Positions 34,192-45,300 of a stretch of 64,000 nucleotides of DNA are shown here, in pieces. This stretch comes from Pinus tabuliformis. Its lineage: Eukaryota > Streptophyta > Pinopsida > Pinales > Pinaceae. The notes below the pieces were generated by a model. It worked only from the letters and a program-made list of their open reading frames with translations. It was not told the origin of the DNA and made no database searches. Numbering within the stretch: position 1 is the stretch's first letter; the number at the start of each line of letters is the position of its first letter. Position numbers and translations under genes: made by a program. The stretch is from positions 827,310,556-827,374,555 of the forward strand of contig CM062816.1 of assembly GCA_031772625.1 (NCBI GenBank). The letters run 5' to 3'.

Positions 34192-35014
34192 TGTAGAAAT
34201 TAATGTGTAGATTCAATATTGTTCATGAAATTTACTAAATCACAAGACTTGAAGCTACTCTACTCATTTGTAGAAGTTAATTCACCATCTAAAACAAGAA
34301 TCATTGACATGCAAAAGGAAACATCACACATGCACATATATTTATCTAGGGGAAAGAAACTGCTCAAAACCCCTTACTATATGTATTGCATTAATCAAAT
34401 AATAGAGAACAAATGCAATGATTGCTCAAGATTGAGCACACCCTACAACTATATAGTCTATCCCTTTGCCTGACTAACTGACTCTGGCCAACACTTAGCC
34501 AATTTTCAAGCCCTCCAAGCTCCTATTTTCTTGCATTGTTCCCTTGGGAAATTGCCCCTATTTTTTAGGAATTTCACACCAAGGAATTGCGCAATAGCCT
34601 TAGGTCAATCTCTGATTGCATGCACCACCTATACACATGGGAATATGCTACAACTGATAGTACACTACCTTGGAATCTCCATCTCAACTGGGTAACTCGA
34701 ATTCTCTACATGCAACAATTATTTTGGGTTGATTGATCAGTTAACTAGTTGATCACTAAGTGTGGTTGAAGTTACACATCCACAACTTTACCTCCACTAG
34801 TTCTTCTGATAGTTAGAACTAGTTAAACTGACAATAATTCAAATTAACTGAAATAGATTACTATAAATTAGAAATAAATCATGTAGAACTTAACTCAAGT
34901 GTCTCCAACTCAAATTTATTGAGTTCACTGAGTGATAAGAGCCATGTCACCTCAGTTAACTACCTCCAAGTATTCTGCTAAAATAGAAATTTGAATTTTA
35001 ATCTAGTTTGACCA
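34192..35014 (-). repeat. 5' LTR of copia C
   Basis: 823 bp; the minus strand begins TGGTCAAACTAG and ends ATTTCTACA. It is colinear with 22917-23739. Confidence 0.85.
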
Positions 35015-35525
35015 ATGCAAAGTCAAAACTAGATTTTCTTGCTACATTTTCAACACTTGCGCCTCATAGACATTTTTCTCTACAAAATATTTCAACCGCC
35101 CTTTTCTTGACTCTTCGGCACTGAAAAATCCCTCCAAAATTCTCTACAGTTACTCCCTTGATCATTGATGCTCTCCTTCACTGGCTCAAACTCACTTCCT
35201 TGTTGAATCTTATCAACTAGATATCTCGATTTGCCAAGGAACTCGCTCCCCTTTTCTTACAACTGTGTCTATCCCCATCCCATCAAATTCCTCTTATAAT
35301 ATCTCACTAGAGCACCAACAACCATGATTAAATCCTAATCAACAACTGAGATAATATTCGACTTGATCCATGTGAGTCTCTAGAGACTTCTCAATCAACC
35401 TTAATTAATTCCCATTAATTAATCAATTTTCTTAAGTTATACTTAAGCATTTTTAATTAGTGATCAATTAATTTAATTAAGGCATTTCACAAGCTTATCG
35501 TGCAAAACCTTCCAGGTTTTGGAGA

Positions 35526-35858
35526 TCTTATGAAAACAGCTCACAAAAAGATAGAAAAGATAGATCAATGCCTTAGAATTCAGCCTCTTCGAGGGGGCAA
35601 CCTCCTTTACATTACACAAATGAACAATTCTTAGATGATACAAATGACAAGACCTCCTTTCTATATATAGGAGTCTAAGGGGTCATAATATAATCAAAGC
35701 CGACATAACAATAATAATGTAAGGGCACAATAATAACAATAGTGGGCTTCTATGGGGCACAATAACAACAATATGGGGACTACATGGGCACAACAATATA
35801 ATAAGGGGGTTGTACTAATAACAATAAGGGGTTACATTAGTAGTATAGGGACCTAACA
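35526..35858 (-). repeat. 3' LTR of element D
   Basis: 333 bp. CAATAATAACAATA-type microrepeats occupy about 35705-35835. It ends TAACA on the plus strand and is colinear with the right copy. Confidence 0.84.
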
Positions 35859-35879
35859 TGCCCCTCTCCTTCAAAAAGT

Positions 35880-36130
35880 GTTGTCCTCAATGCTTGAGTA
35901 GTTCTTAATGATTCTGTATAAAATTCTCATCCTTCCATGTGGAATCTTCATCGGGTAAGTTCTTCCACTTGATTAGATACTCTGAAATTGATCATTTCCG
36001 TAGCTGTCGACTTCTCAATTCTGTGAATGCTTAAGGTTCCAATATGATTTTTCCTTCCTTGTCAAGTTCTGGCAATATTGTTGGAACTGGGATATTCGGC
36101 AACTTTTGAATGAGTTCCCACCTTGCTTCT
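35880..36130 (-). mobile_element. chromodomain at the end of element D pol
   Basis: The minus strand contains ISEYLIKWKNLPDEDSTW followed by an ENFIQNH helix, between about 36000 and 35910. This aromatic-acidic pattern is the chromodomain carried by plant chromoviruses at the integrase C-terminus. A preceding segment with WELIQKLPNIPTILPELD (about 36120-36060) resembles the usual integrase-chromodomain spacer. Confidence 0.72.
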
Positions 36131-36189
36131 CCATTCTTCCATTCATCCCTTGCTTTGTTTATCAAATTTGGTTGGATAATTATACCAAC

Positions 36190-36740
36190 CTATACCATTT
36201 CTGCAACCATATATTTAATTTCACTCATTTGGGCATATGGATATCTATAAGGCTTGATGTTTGGAGGAACACTTCCTAGAATCAACATAATAGCATGATC
36301 ATGATCACGAATACATGGGAGACCTTTAGGAGTCTCAAATACCTTGGAATGATTGTCCAAGACTTTTTGGAGATCTGGAGAAATAAATGATTTCGATGTG
36401 GGAACCATTAGCGAACATAATTGTGCAATTACGCCTCATTTTTCTTTCTTTAGAAGCTTTGTCATTCCTTTAGAGCTGATTATCTTTCCTTGTTTCCCTG
36501 TGATACCCCTTAATTCAACTTCCTTTCCTTCCAAAAATAAATTTCGTGAAAAGTTCTAGAAAATTAAAAGCTATTGTACCCGAGGATTGTAGCCATTGGA
36601 CTCCTAGTATAACATTAGTACCACCCATTGGAACAGAAAGCATTGGGCTATTCAATACATATTCTCCCATGGATAGCTTGATATTATGGCACTTTCCAGA
36701 GCAATTTATGGTTCCTCCACTTACAACCATCACTTGACAC
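36190..36740 (-). mobile_element. protease end and reverse transcriptase start of element D
   Basis: The piece 36733-36515 carries YVLNSPMLSVPMGGTNVILG and VQWLQSSGTIAFNF, the C-terminal half of a gypsy protease. The piece 36408-36190 carries FETPKGLPCIRDHDHAIML and PPNIKPYRYPYAQMSEI, the N-terminal reverse transcriptase blocks. Confidence 0.75.
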
Positions 36741-36748
36741 TCTAGTGC

Positions 36749-37390
36749 TCAATATAGGAAGCAATTCAATTCCTTGGCTATCTTACAATGAATAAAATTA
36801 TGGGTACTACCTGAATCAATCAACACTATTACCTTTTTCTTCTTGATATGTCCTTCTATCTTTATAGTTTGAGGAGTGGTAATTCCGACCAATGCATTAC
36901 AAGATATGGTCGGATTCATTTCTTCTTTCTCTGGGGTTGGTTCCTGGTGAGTATCCCTTTCTTTTGATGTTTCTTGACACTCTTCTTCCTGATATTTCAC
37001 TGCTTGAACCTTCTTCTTCTTGATATGTCCTTCTATCTTGAGATTTTGAGGAGTGGTAATTCCGACCAATGCATTACAAGATATGTTCAGATTCATTTCT
37101 TCTTTCTTTGGGGTTAGTTCTTGAACCTTCTTCTTCTTGATATGTCCTTCTATCTTGAGAGTTTGAGGAGTGGTAATTCTGACCAATGCATTACAAGATA
37201 TGGTCGGATTCATTTCTTCTTTCTTTGGGGTTAGTTCCTGGTGAGTATCCTTTTCTTTTGATGTTTCTTGACACTTTTCTTCCTGATATTTCACTGCTTG
37301 AACCTTCTTCTTCTTGATATGTCCTTCTATCTTGAGAGTTCGAGGAGTGGTAATTTCTGCCATTGTAATAAAAGATATGGTCGGATCCAT
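36749..37390 (-). mobile_element. protease N-terminus with amplified spacer, element D
   Basis: 213 open codons. The segment NALVGITTPQTLKIEGHIKK plus KKV normally occurs once, just before the active site. Here it occurs four times, separated by KYQEEECQETSKERDTHQE-type linkers, before VLIDSGSTHNFIHCKIA, the protease active site. The repeats begin at 37315, 37138, 37021 and 36844, with offsets of 177, 117 and 177 bp, all multiples of three. Confidence 0.8.
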
Positions 37391-37426
37391 TTGTTCTTTC
37401 TCTAGGGTTGGTTCCCGGTGTATATC

Positions 37427-37936
37427 CTATTCTTTTAATGTTTCTTGATCCTTTTTGTCATTAGGAGGCCTTTCTTGTAGCATCTTTGTCCCACCTTCCT
37501 TCAAACCTTCCATGTCTTTCTTCAAATATTCCATGCCTTTCTTCCAATATGCTTTCATACCCTTTCTATCAGCTTCCATGGCATAGATAAAACTATTTAT
37601 CTTTTGCTTCTCTAGAATATCATTTACCCTTATATTCAATCTTTGAAAGTCCTCAATGTGCTCTGCCATTGAACCCTTTTGTTTGAGATTTATCAATTGG
37701 CTAAAGAAGGTGTTGCTCTTGGTACCCTCATAATGTGCTATCATTTCATTTGTGAAAATTGACCACGTGACAACTGGTTTACGAGAAAAAATCCCTTTAT
37801 ACCATAAAAATTGATTCAGTTCTAAATAATTAGATGTAATATGTACCTTTTGTAACAATGGTACACCATGTAGATCAAAATATTTCTCCATTTGTAGTAT
37901 GCAATTTACCGTATCCTTGCCATCAAACTTCCTCAT
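37427..37936 (-). mobile_element. gag of element D
   Basis: 169 open codons starting MRKFDGKDTVNCILQMEKYF, then FLWYKGIFSRKPVVTWSIF and GSMAEHIEDFQRLN. This is the Retrotrans_gag fold. A repetitive KKGMEYLKKDMEGLKEG tail follows in place of a knuckle. Confidence 0.8.
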
Positions 37937-38275
37937 CTCGCTTTTTCTTCATTTTAGGAGTTCGATCTTGAAACGACTGTAACTCTGTAATTTCAGATCT
38001 TTAAGTTCTAAAATTTCATCTTGTAAGAGCCCTCTAAGTCATATTTCTAACTCCGTAAGTCTAATCACAATTGGATTCCCGCAGAAAGATTTATTCCCAA
38101 TCTCCCTCGATGACCTAATTATAGACTAGTTCAGTAGAGTGAACTTGTATGACGTGCCACGTCTGACTGCTTCAACATTAGGTTCTAAAAATTATACCCA
38201 AACAAAATGAAATCCGTCCTCTTACTGTAACTTCTTACAAAATTTCAATATGATGCTTAGAGAGAAAGTTATGAT

Positions 38276-38655
38276 GATTTTCCCAAGGTCACCTATTTAG
38301 GATGTTATTCGAGAGTCTGCACAAACCCTAACTTCCTCGGATCATATATCCGAAAATATAGTGAGCCAAGATATGAAATTTGGACCTGAGGTTCAGACCG
38401 ATTTCTTCTCAAATGGGTTTGTTTTTTAGCTTCTGAAACTTCGTAGAAAAAATGTTATAGTGAAAATTCCACTATGACATGTTTTAGATGAAATTCTAGA
38501 GCTTGCAAAAACCCTGACTTCCTCAGATCACATCTCCGAAAATCTAGAGAGACAAGATCTGAAATTCGGACCTGAGGTTCAACGCGATTTCCTCTCAAAT
38601 GGCATTTTTTATTCACTTCTGAAATGTCACAGAAAAAAAGTTACAGCGAAAATTC
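38276..38655 (-). repeat. 186-bp tandem duplication in the leader of element D
   Basis: Two diverged units share CCTGAGGTTCA (38385 and 38571), CAAACCCTAACTTCCTC/CAAAAACCCTGACTTCCTC, and GCGAAAATTCCA-type blocks. It lies between the primer site and gag. Confidence 0.7.
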
Positions 38656-38696
38656 CATGATGACCTGTTTGGAGTAGTGAAACCCTAGAATCCAAA

Positions 38697-38708
38697 GCTC
38701 TGATACCA
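38697..38708 (-). other. primer-binding site of element D
   Basis: The minus strand reads TGGTATCAGAGC, two bases inside the 5' LTR end. Confidence 0.87.
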
Positions 38709-38710
38709 AA

Positions 38711-39040
38711 TGTTATGAAACCAACTCACAAAAAGATAGAAAAGATAGATCAATGCCTTAGAATTCAGCCTCTTCCTGGGCGAAGCCTCCTTTATATTAC
38801 ACAAATGAACAATTCTTAGATGATACAAATGACATGACCTCCTTTCTATATATAGGAGTCTAAGGGGTCATAATATAATCAGAGCCGACATAACAATAAT
38901 AAAAGGGCACAATAATAACAATAGTGGGCTTCTATGGGGCACAATAATAACAATATGAGGACTACATGGGCACAACCATATAATAAGAGGGTTGTACTAA
39001 TAACAATAAGGGGTTACACTAGTAGTATAGGGACTTAACA
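38711..39040 (-). repeat. 5' LTR of element D
   Basis: 330 bp, colinear with 35526-35858; the plus strand starts TGTTATG and ends CTTAACA. Confidence 0.86.
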
Positions 39041-39215
39041 TGAGACCTTGTGTTCCTTAGTCTCTTAAACACAAATCGAGACTAGAACACCTATCACATG
39101 CTACCAAAATCTAACACTCCCTCTTAGCGAGGAAGTTGTTCTCTCCCATACCAATATCTCCTTTGTAGCTAGACCACGTTGCTGGCGTCTGACATCTGCA
39201 AAAAAATGCCACTAT

Positions 39216-39827
39216 TGATCCAGGTGGATATTGGTGGCCACTCGCCTATTCCACCTAGACCTCCAGCCAGTTTTATCTTTTTCCTTTTTTATTTCAACAT
39301 TTACTATTTTTAGTAGTTTTTCAGGTCCTGAACTTCTGGAGAAGTTTTGAACCCCTAAAGGGCATTATTTTTTAGGTCCGTAGCAGGCCCATAGCCATAG
39401 GCAGGGGCTTGCCACAAATCATATAGTACTTAGAGAGACCTTTCCAACAAGGTATCGTACGTGCCAAATGGAGATAATATGACCAAGTTACGACCCTGGG
39501 AAGTTGGCTACCCAACTAACCCCAATGGGGCCCACAAACTTTTGGCGTTACATCTCCTGGGGTTAGGTTTTTGGTTGTTTAGGGTTTTTTGTTGCTGTTC
39601 AACAATAAATAGGCCCTTGAGCCTCAATTTAACACAATTCAGAGGCATGTAGTTGATACATCTCTTCTCAGAGATAAGCTACCATCGCTCAAGCTAGCTT
39701 ATTTCCATTCTATTTGTAAACATATTTTAGTATATTGATATTAATGAAATGAGGTGTTATTTCTGCTGCGCCTCTATATTTATGGTTATATTTTTAATTT
39801 GTTGCATTGTTGTTTAAGTTTGGATCA
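39216..39827 (+). repeat. 5' LTR of element E
   Basis: 612 bp from TGATCC to GGATCA. Its start, centre and end align with both LTRs of A, but it is more diverged from them than they are from each other. Confidence 0.82.
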
Positions 39828-42330
39828 GTGGTATCATAACGGTTTTCTCTTTCTCTATTTTTCTTTGCATGTCCCCAACAAGGTCAAGGTAGAAGGTGTT
39901 AGGGCTTGAACTGATTGAACCTTTACAAGACTAGCCTTGAAAACCCCGATGACCTCCCATGGAGGAAGAAAAGAAATATGAGAGGGTAGGAGATCCTTTC
40001 AAAATGCTGCTCAAGCAAGCTCTCGAGCAACAAAGGAACGCGATGATGGATAACTTTTCCTAGATCATCCGACGGCTACCCACAGGCGACATATCTTCAT
40101 CCAACAACCACTCGGAAGGTGCCACTCCTTTTAAGGTACAAGTTAACTTTGATATTACCATATTTGAGGGCCATATAGATGCAAATGTCGTAGATAAATA
40201 GTTGAATCTGTTGGACAGATATATTTTAGTTCATGACTTTTCCAATCAGGAAAATATTACTTTTTCGCTTCTCAAAACGCCCCACATGTCAAGGATTGGT
40301 GGGAAATATACTGTGAATAAAAAGATGAGAGGGAATCCTCACTTTTTTTAGCTGCATCCGCTTGGGATTATTTATGAGATGCCATCAAGGAACAATATTA
40401 CCCTATCGAGAGCAATGAATATAAATACATAAAGTGGACCACATTACGATAGGGAAGGGACCAAGATGTGTGAGAGTTCATAAATGTTTTCCATACCCTC
40501 CGCACGAAGTTGGGTATCAAGGATTCTGAGTGGAATTTGGTACTCAAGTACCGCGGCTATCTACACAAGTACCTCCAGGATGAGATAGAGTTCCTAGATA
40601 TCTCCTCGCTCAACACGACATACAAATACACCGTCAAGATTGAGTATAAGTTTAAACAAAAGAAGTGAGACTTTGGATCTACGAATCTGAAGCAAGGAAA
40701 AGGCACCCCCAAACCATAAAACAAATTCCAAAGCCAAGGCGGGGCGACCCAAGACAACCCACCGAAGCCAAAGAAGGACACAGGAATATGGTGTGAGTTC
40801 CATAAGATCTCCACTCACAACACAAGTGAGTTTCGGGCCAAGCAGTCGCTGGTGGCCGAGCTAAAGGCTTCCGATTCAAATGCATGTTCCGACTCTTAGT
40901 CCGAACCTGACAAGGGGAATGACAAAGGGAAACAGATCATTGACACTCTGCCCAGTGCCACCGTGGCCACCACCAAGATCCAGAAGAATGATCCTGAAGA
41001 TCCAGAGGAGGGGGAGTGCCTCTTCCACTCATAGATGTGGGTGAAGGGTTCTCCACTTCAGTTCATTGTCGACAGTGGGAGCCAAAAGAACCTCATTTCA
41101 GCAGGGGTTGTGAAGCGGTTGGGCCTATCGAAGACAAGAAATCCTCAGTCGTACACCATCTGGTGGCTTCACCAAGGAAGATATCTCCACGTCAACTAGT
41201 AGTGCCCCCTTCCCTACATCATCAAGCCCTTCATGGATGAGGTATTGTGTGATTTTGCTCTTCTTGAAGTTTGTGATGTATTATTAGGACAACCATACTT
41301 TTGGAAGCGACATGTTGTATATGAATATAGACCTCGCTCTATGATTATTTCTTTGGGAAATAAGCTGTACATGATATCATAGGTAGCCTCGCCTACTGCC
41401 ATCTCTTTTATCACTGCAAAGCAATGTAGTAAGATCATTTCCCAGACTACGAAATTTGTTTTCCTTACGATTCACCCTTAGGGAAAGAAGAAGGTTGTAG
41501 CCACAACTTCTAGATAGGGCTCCTTCGCACAACAACAACAGATGGACAAGGTCATGGAGGAGTACAGGGACATTTGTGCCTCACCTACAGGGATACCCCT
41601 ACATTGTTAGGTCAAGCACTCCATCGATCTGACCCCGGTTGTGCCACTACCTAATGGACCAATCTATCAACACTTTGTTTTGGATAACGATAAGATCAAG
41701 AGGTAGATTGAGGAGTTGTTGCAGAAAGGGTAGATCAGGCCAAGCTCATCACCTTGTGGAAACCCAATTGTATTGGTACAAAAGAAGGATGGGACCTGGA
41801 GACTTTGTATTGACTATCAGGCACTGAACAAGATCAGTGTCTGGAATAGGTACCTAATCCCATGGATTGATGACCTTCTGGACTGACCCAAGGGGGCCAA
41901 AAATTTCATCAAGATTAAATTGAAGTTCGGTTATCACCAGGTGTCTATCGAACCCTCCGATGTGTGGAAGACTACCTTCAAATCCAAAGAGGGCCCTTTC
42001 GAATGGTTATTCATGCCTTTTGGGTTGATGAATGCCCCCACAACCTTCATGTAATTTATGGATGACATCTTGTGATACTTTGCCAATGCATTCTTGGTGG
42101 TGTATTTACATGACATCTTGATCTTTAGCCAGAGTTCGGAAGAGCGCCTCCACCATAATCGACAAGTCCTTCAAACCATGTGACAACACAAGCTATGTGC
42201 CAATTTGGAGAAATGCACTTTTGGCATGACCCAGGTTCGATATCTGGGGTACATCCTTGATGAGTAGGGTGTGAATGTGGACCCAGCCAAGATACAAGTC
42301 ATTTAGGATTAGCTAGCCCCAGCCTCTCTA
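39216..42330 (+). mobile_element. Ty3/gypsy element E, 5' part, same family as A
   Basis: The 5' LTR (39216-39827) and primer site (TGGTATCATAAC at 39829) are followed by gag (39960-40940), protease (about 41060-41330) and the first part of the reverse transcriptase (about 41740-42320), all homologous to A and in the same order. The rest is not in the window; similarity to A stops at 42330, where the foldback element begins. Many interruptions; old. Confidence 0.83.
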
Positions 42331-42812
42331 TACATAAATGCTGGGTGGTCCATTCTGAGTAGTTTTATATATTGCCACAAATTCTCAAAAATTGCTTCAA
42401 ATTAAGCTGTACAAAAGAATCGATGGCGAGTTTTATTTGCTATGTTATAGAGCCATAAATGCCTGGGACAGTATATGGTCACCCCTGACAATGGATTTGT
42501 TTCATCCAATGGTGGGCATATACTGCCCCTTTCATTTATGGCTCTATAACATAGCAAATAAAACTCACGTGGATTATTTTGTACATCTTAATTTGAAGCA
42601 ATTTTTGAGAATTTGTGGCAATATAGACATAAATGGTGAGTGGTCTATTCCTTTGTACATCTGCATTTGAAGCAATTTTTGAGAATTTGTGGCAATATAT
42701 ACATAAATGGTGAGTGGTCTATTCCTTTGTACATATGAATTTGAAGCAACTTTTGAGAATTTGTGATTGTATACATAAATGCTGAGCATTTGATTCCTTT
42801 GTACAACTTAAT
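42331..42812. mobile_element. foldback-type inverted repeat element
   Basis: Arms at about 42368-42478 and 42516-42624 are reverse complements over about 110 bp (left TATTGCCACAAATTCTCAAA, right GAGAATTTGTGGCAATA), with a loop of about 37 bp. The right arm continues into a 74-bp tandem array. It carries no coding and sits exactly where element E stops. It could be a MITE or a foldback transposon; I see no clear target duplication. Confidence 0.65.
42593..42812 (+). repeat. 74-bp tandem repeat, three units
   Basis: Units start at 42593, 42667 and 42741 with TTGAAGCAATTTTTGAGAAT and end with TTCCTTTGTACAT. The third is more diverged. A reverse-complement copy of the unit lies in the left arm of the foldback. 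Confidence 0.88.
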
Positions 42813-45300
42813 TTGTTGTCCCTTTGCGCTACAAATTTACCTTCCTTCAAAATGAAGCCAAAATGGATATTTTTGCAATTAAGGTCAAGATAGGTCGTTT
42901 TAAATTTCTACATTGAAAATGGCACTCAAATTGCCCCTGATATTTACAATTGCATAAAACATTACTAAATCATGGTTTCCTAGAGCGATTAAATGTAAGA
43001 ACAGAAATATGGACAAATCTCAGTATCTATGGTTACAAAACTTGATAAAACTTCTAAATAGTTAGTAACAAATATCTAAATTGGATATGTTCTTAAATTT
43101 GTAACTAAGTTGTCCAATTAAGTTCACTATAATGAGGATATGCTACAATATTAAAGGAGATAGGGAGAGCACTCAATAAAGGAGGACCTCAAAGGAGGGG
43201 GGAAGGAAGATGGCATCGAAAGTATTTATCAGGAAAAAAAAATGGCACTGAGCACTTTTAAGTAGATGGATGAACAAAAATCAACTAGGTGTACCAATTT
43301 TGATATTGCATGCTCCGAGTGTCGTAATATATCATAAACCATGCACTAAGAAGAACATACTAGGAAAATTTAGTAGATCGATGCATGTCGAGCTAGTCAT
43401 GCAGAGGAATGCCTATTATCCCATGGATATGTAGCCTTTGCTTTTGGAGCACAATGAAATGGAAGGAAACTCAAGATGGAGGATTTTAAACACATAGGTT
43501 ATCAATCATCCCCATAGAAGACTAGATTCTATAATGTCCAAGAGAAACCCATTAAATACTAGATTCTATAATGTCCCAAGTAAACCCATAATATTTGAAT
43601 GAAAATACAATTTTATAATGTAAACAACCTATGTTAATTATATCTCAATATCATATATAAGCCAGATGAACCTCATGGATGGAAGATGCATGGCTGAAGT
43701 ATCATGTTTGAAAGAAGAAAGGACAACAACTAGTAACAACCTATATTGCAAAAAAGAAGAAGGTGTGAATAGTTATTTTAATGTTTTTGTATCTTACAAT
43801 AAAAGCTCATTTATCCATACTCAATATCCAAAATCCAGTTCTAGTTTGAGATTGGAAAGGACCATCCCATTTTGTACAATGCTTTCATGTTGTTAATATA
43901 AACACCTTCTTCTAATTATAGGAAAAAGGTGCCAACGCCTACATTTAATTTTTTATTATGTACAATGATCTTATAATAAAAACATAACTTGGTTTGGGTC
44001 TAGTATGAAACTCAATGTTGCAACGTTTAGGTAGCACAATGTCATCCCATTTTGTACAATATTTTCATGATATATAATGACTTATAATTTTTACAATGAG
44101 ATCATCCTTGTTACCTTAAATGAGAGACATGACACAAAGCAGGTGAATCCAACAAGGAGGGAGTTGAGAATACCAAAAGAAAGATCGAGATGGAAAACAG
44201 ATGTAATGGCTTTCACTTTGCAGAATTGCAACAGATAAACCAAAATTTTAAAGGAAGAAAGTGATCCAAGGATATTAGAAGAGTAGAATATCATCCTCAG
44301 CCCATCTCAAGTAGATAGATATCAGAAATTTTTCACTATAAGAACCTGAAAGGGTCAACTAGTAACTTATTATAAATGACCATGCAAAATTTGGGGACTA
44401 TAACATAACATAGAACTCACAAGAATAAGACATGTAGCTAACATCTTATATTATACAATGATTGGCCCTTGTCACATAAAGGATCATGAGAGATCATTAT
44501 TGGGTCCACAAGAATAGAGAAGGACTTGAGCTGGTCATACTATTTGTAGCATCAAACTCAGTCAGAGAAATACCCTTTTGTAATATACCTTTGCTGTTAT
44601 GAAAACATTTTATTTTGTATTGGCTATTGTTAGTATGTTGGTTAATGAGCTACGATGAAAGAAATATGAAGGAAAAGTTGATGTAATTTAAATAAATAAA
44701 TTTGATGAATAAAGTTGGAAATTGTGTGGAAAGGAACAACAGAGTAAACAGATGTTTGCCAAATTTGAATATCAATGGGTTGGATCAGATTTATTTAAAA
44801 AACAATTCCTTAATTAAATATACTTAGTTGAAGGTAAATATTGAGAAAAGCACTGCGAGAGAGAAAAACAGGCTTTGTGAGGAAAACCAAAAGAAAGCCT
44901 AGGCTGAAAGGGGAGAAGATCCCTGAAAGGTGGGATGCCACCAAGGAAATATGCTAGAAAATAAACTTGAGAACGCATTATGTAAATCAAAGGGGGTTGT
45001 TGATTCCTGGCAAGATCATCTTAGCTCGGGGGGGATTAGAGGTTGATCCAAGGTTGGGTGGAGCATTGTTGTCTCAAGCATGATTTCCAGACTAAATTGC
45101 GGGTTAGAGATTATGATTATTACTGTTAGTTGCACTATGAATTTGAGTTAATCATATCTGATGTATCATTAGATTTAATTGTTAACTTCTGTATGAGGAT
45201 GTTCTCAGTAATTTTATTCTTTTTTTAAGAAGATAAATTCCTGCTATGAGAATTTAATTGTGATGCTCTGTATGCTAGCATCTTTAGTGTTTTGGTTAGG
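42813..45300. other. unassigned AT-rich sequence
   Basis: No gene or domain is recognised on either strand. A loose motif, ATCCCATTTTGTACAAT, recurs at about 43863 and 44044, with weaker forms at about 43956 and 44450, so an older dispersed repeat may be present. The open frames at 43666-43896 and 44294-44091 resemble nothing known to me. Confidence 0.4.

Larger units (their letters stand above)
22917..35014 (-). mobile_element. Ty1/copia element C, with B and a hAT-like element inserted
   Basis: Two 823-bp LTRs (22917-23739 and 34192-35014) enclose a minus-strand interior with a perfect initiator-Met primer site beside the right-hand (5') LTR. Reading right to left, gag with a CCHC knuckle, protease, integrase, reverse transcriptase and RNase H follow in copia order. 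Removing B (with its target duplication) and the hAT-like element leaves about 5.6 kb, normal for a plant copia. Over the first 300 bp the LTRs differ at about one site in seven, so it is old. More than ten interruptions. No matching target duplication is seen at its outer ends. Confidence 0.86.
35526..39040 (-). mobile_element. small Ty3/gypsy chromovirus derivative D
   Basis: LTRs of 333 and 330 bp (35526-35858, 38711-39040; TGTTA...TAACA) enclose a 2.85-kb minus-strand interior with an initiator-Met primer site. Parts seen in order are gag, an amplified gag-protease spacer, protease, the start of the reverse transcriptase and a C-terminal chromodomain. RNase H and integrase are not recognised. 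Flanks GGAGA and TGAGA match at four of five bases, a probable target duplication. The LTRs differ at well under one site in ten, so it is younger than C or A. The coding part has several breaks. It is inserted in LTR F. Confidence 0.83.
35015..39116 (-). repeat. copia LTR F (3' LTR start), split by element D
   Basis: The minus strand at 39116 starts TGTTAGATTTTGG after a purine tract, marking the first base of a 3' LTR. It runs to 39041, resumes left of D at 35525, and continues to an uncertain end near 35015. A little interior (39117 to about 39215) lies to the right and ends in frame as ...NNFLAKREC plus a stop inside the LTR. No further part of F is identifiable, because element E begins at 39216. 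Confidence 0.55.

Noticed and set aside
22912-35019. Target duplication for copia C
   Set aside because: Flanks TTCGC and ATGCA do not match. The outer ends may have been rearranged or the boundaries are slightly off.
36844-37330. Four-copy module in D as a possible novel repeat protein of the host
   Set aside because: It is in frame with a gypsy protease and bounded by a gag and LTRs, so it belongs to the retroelement.
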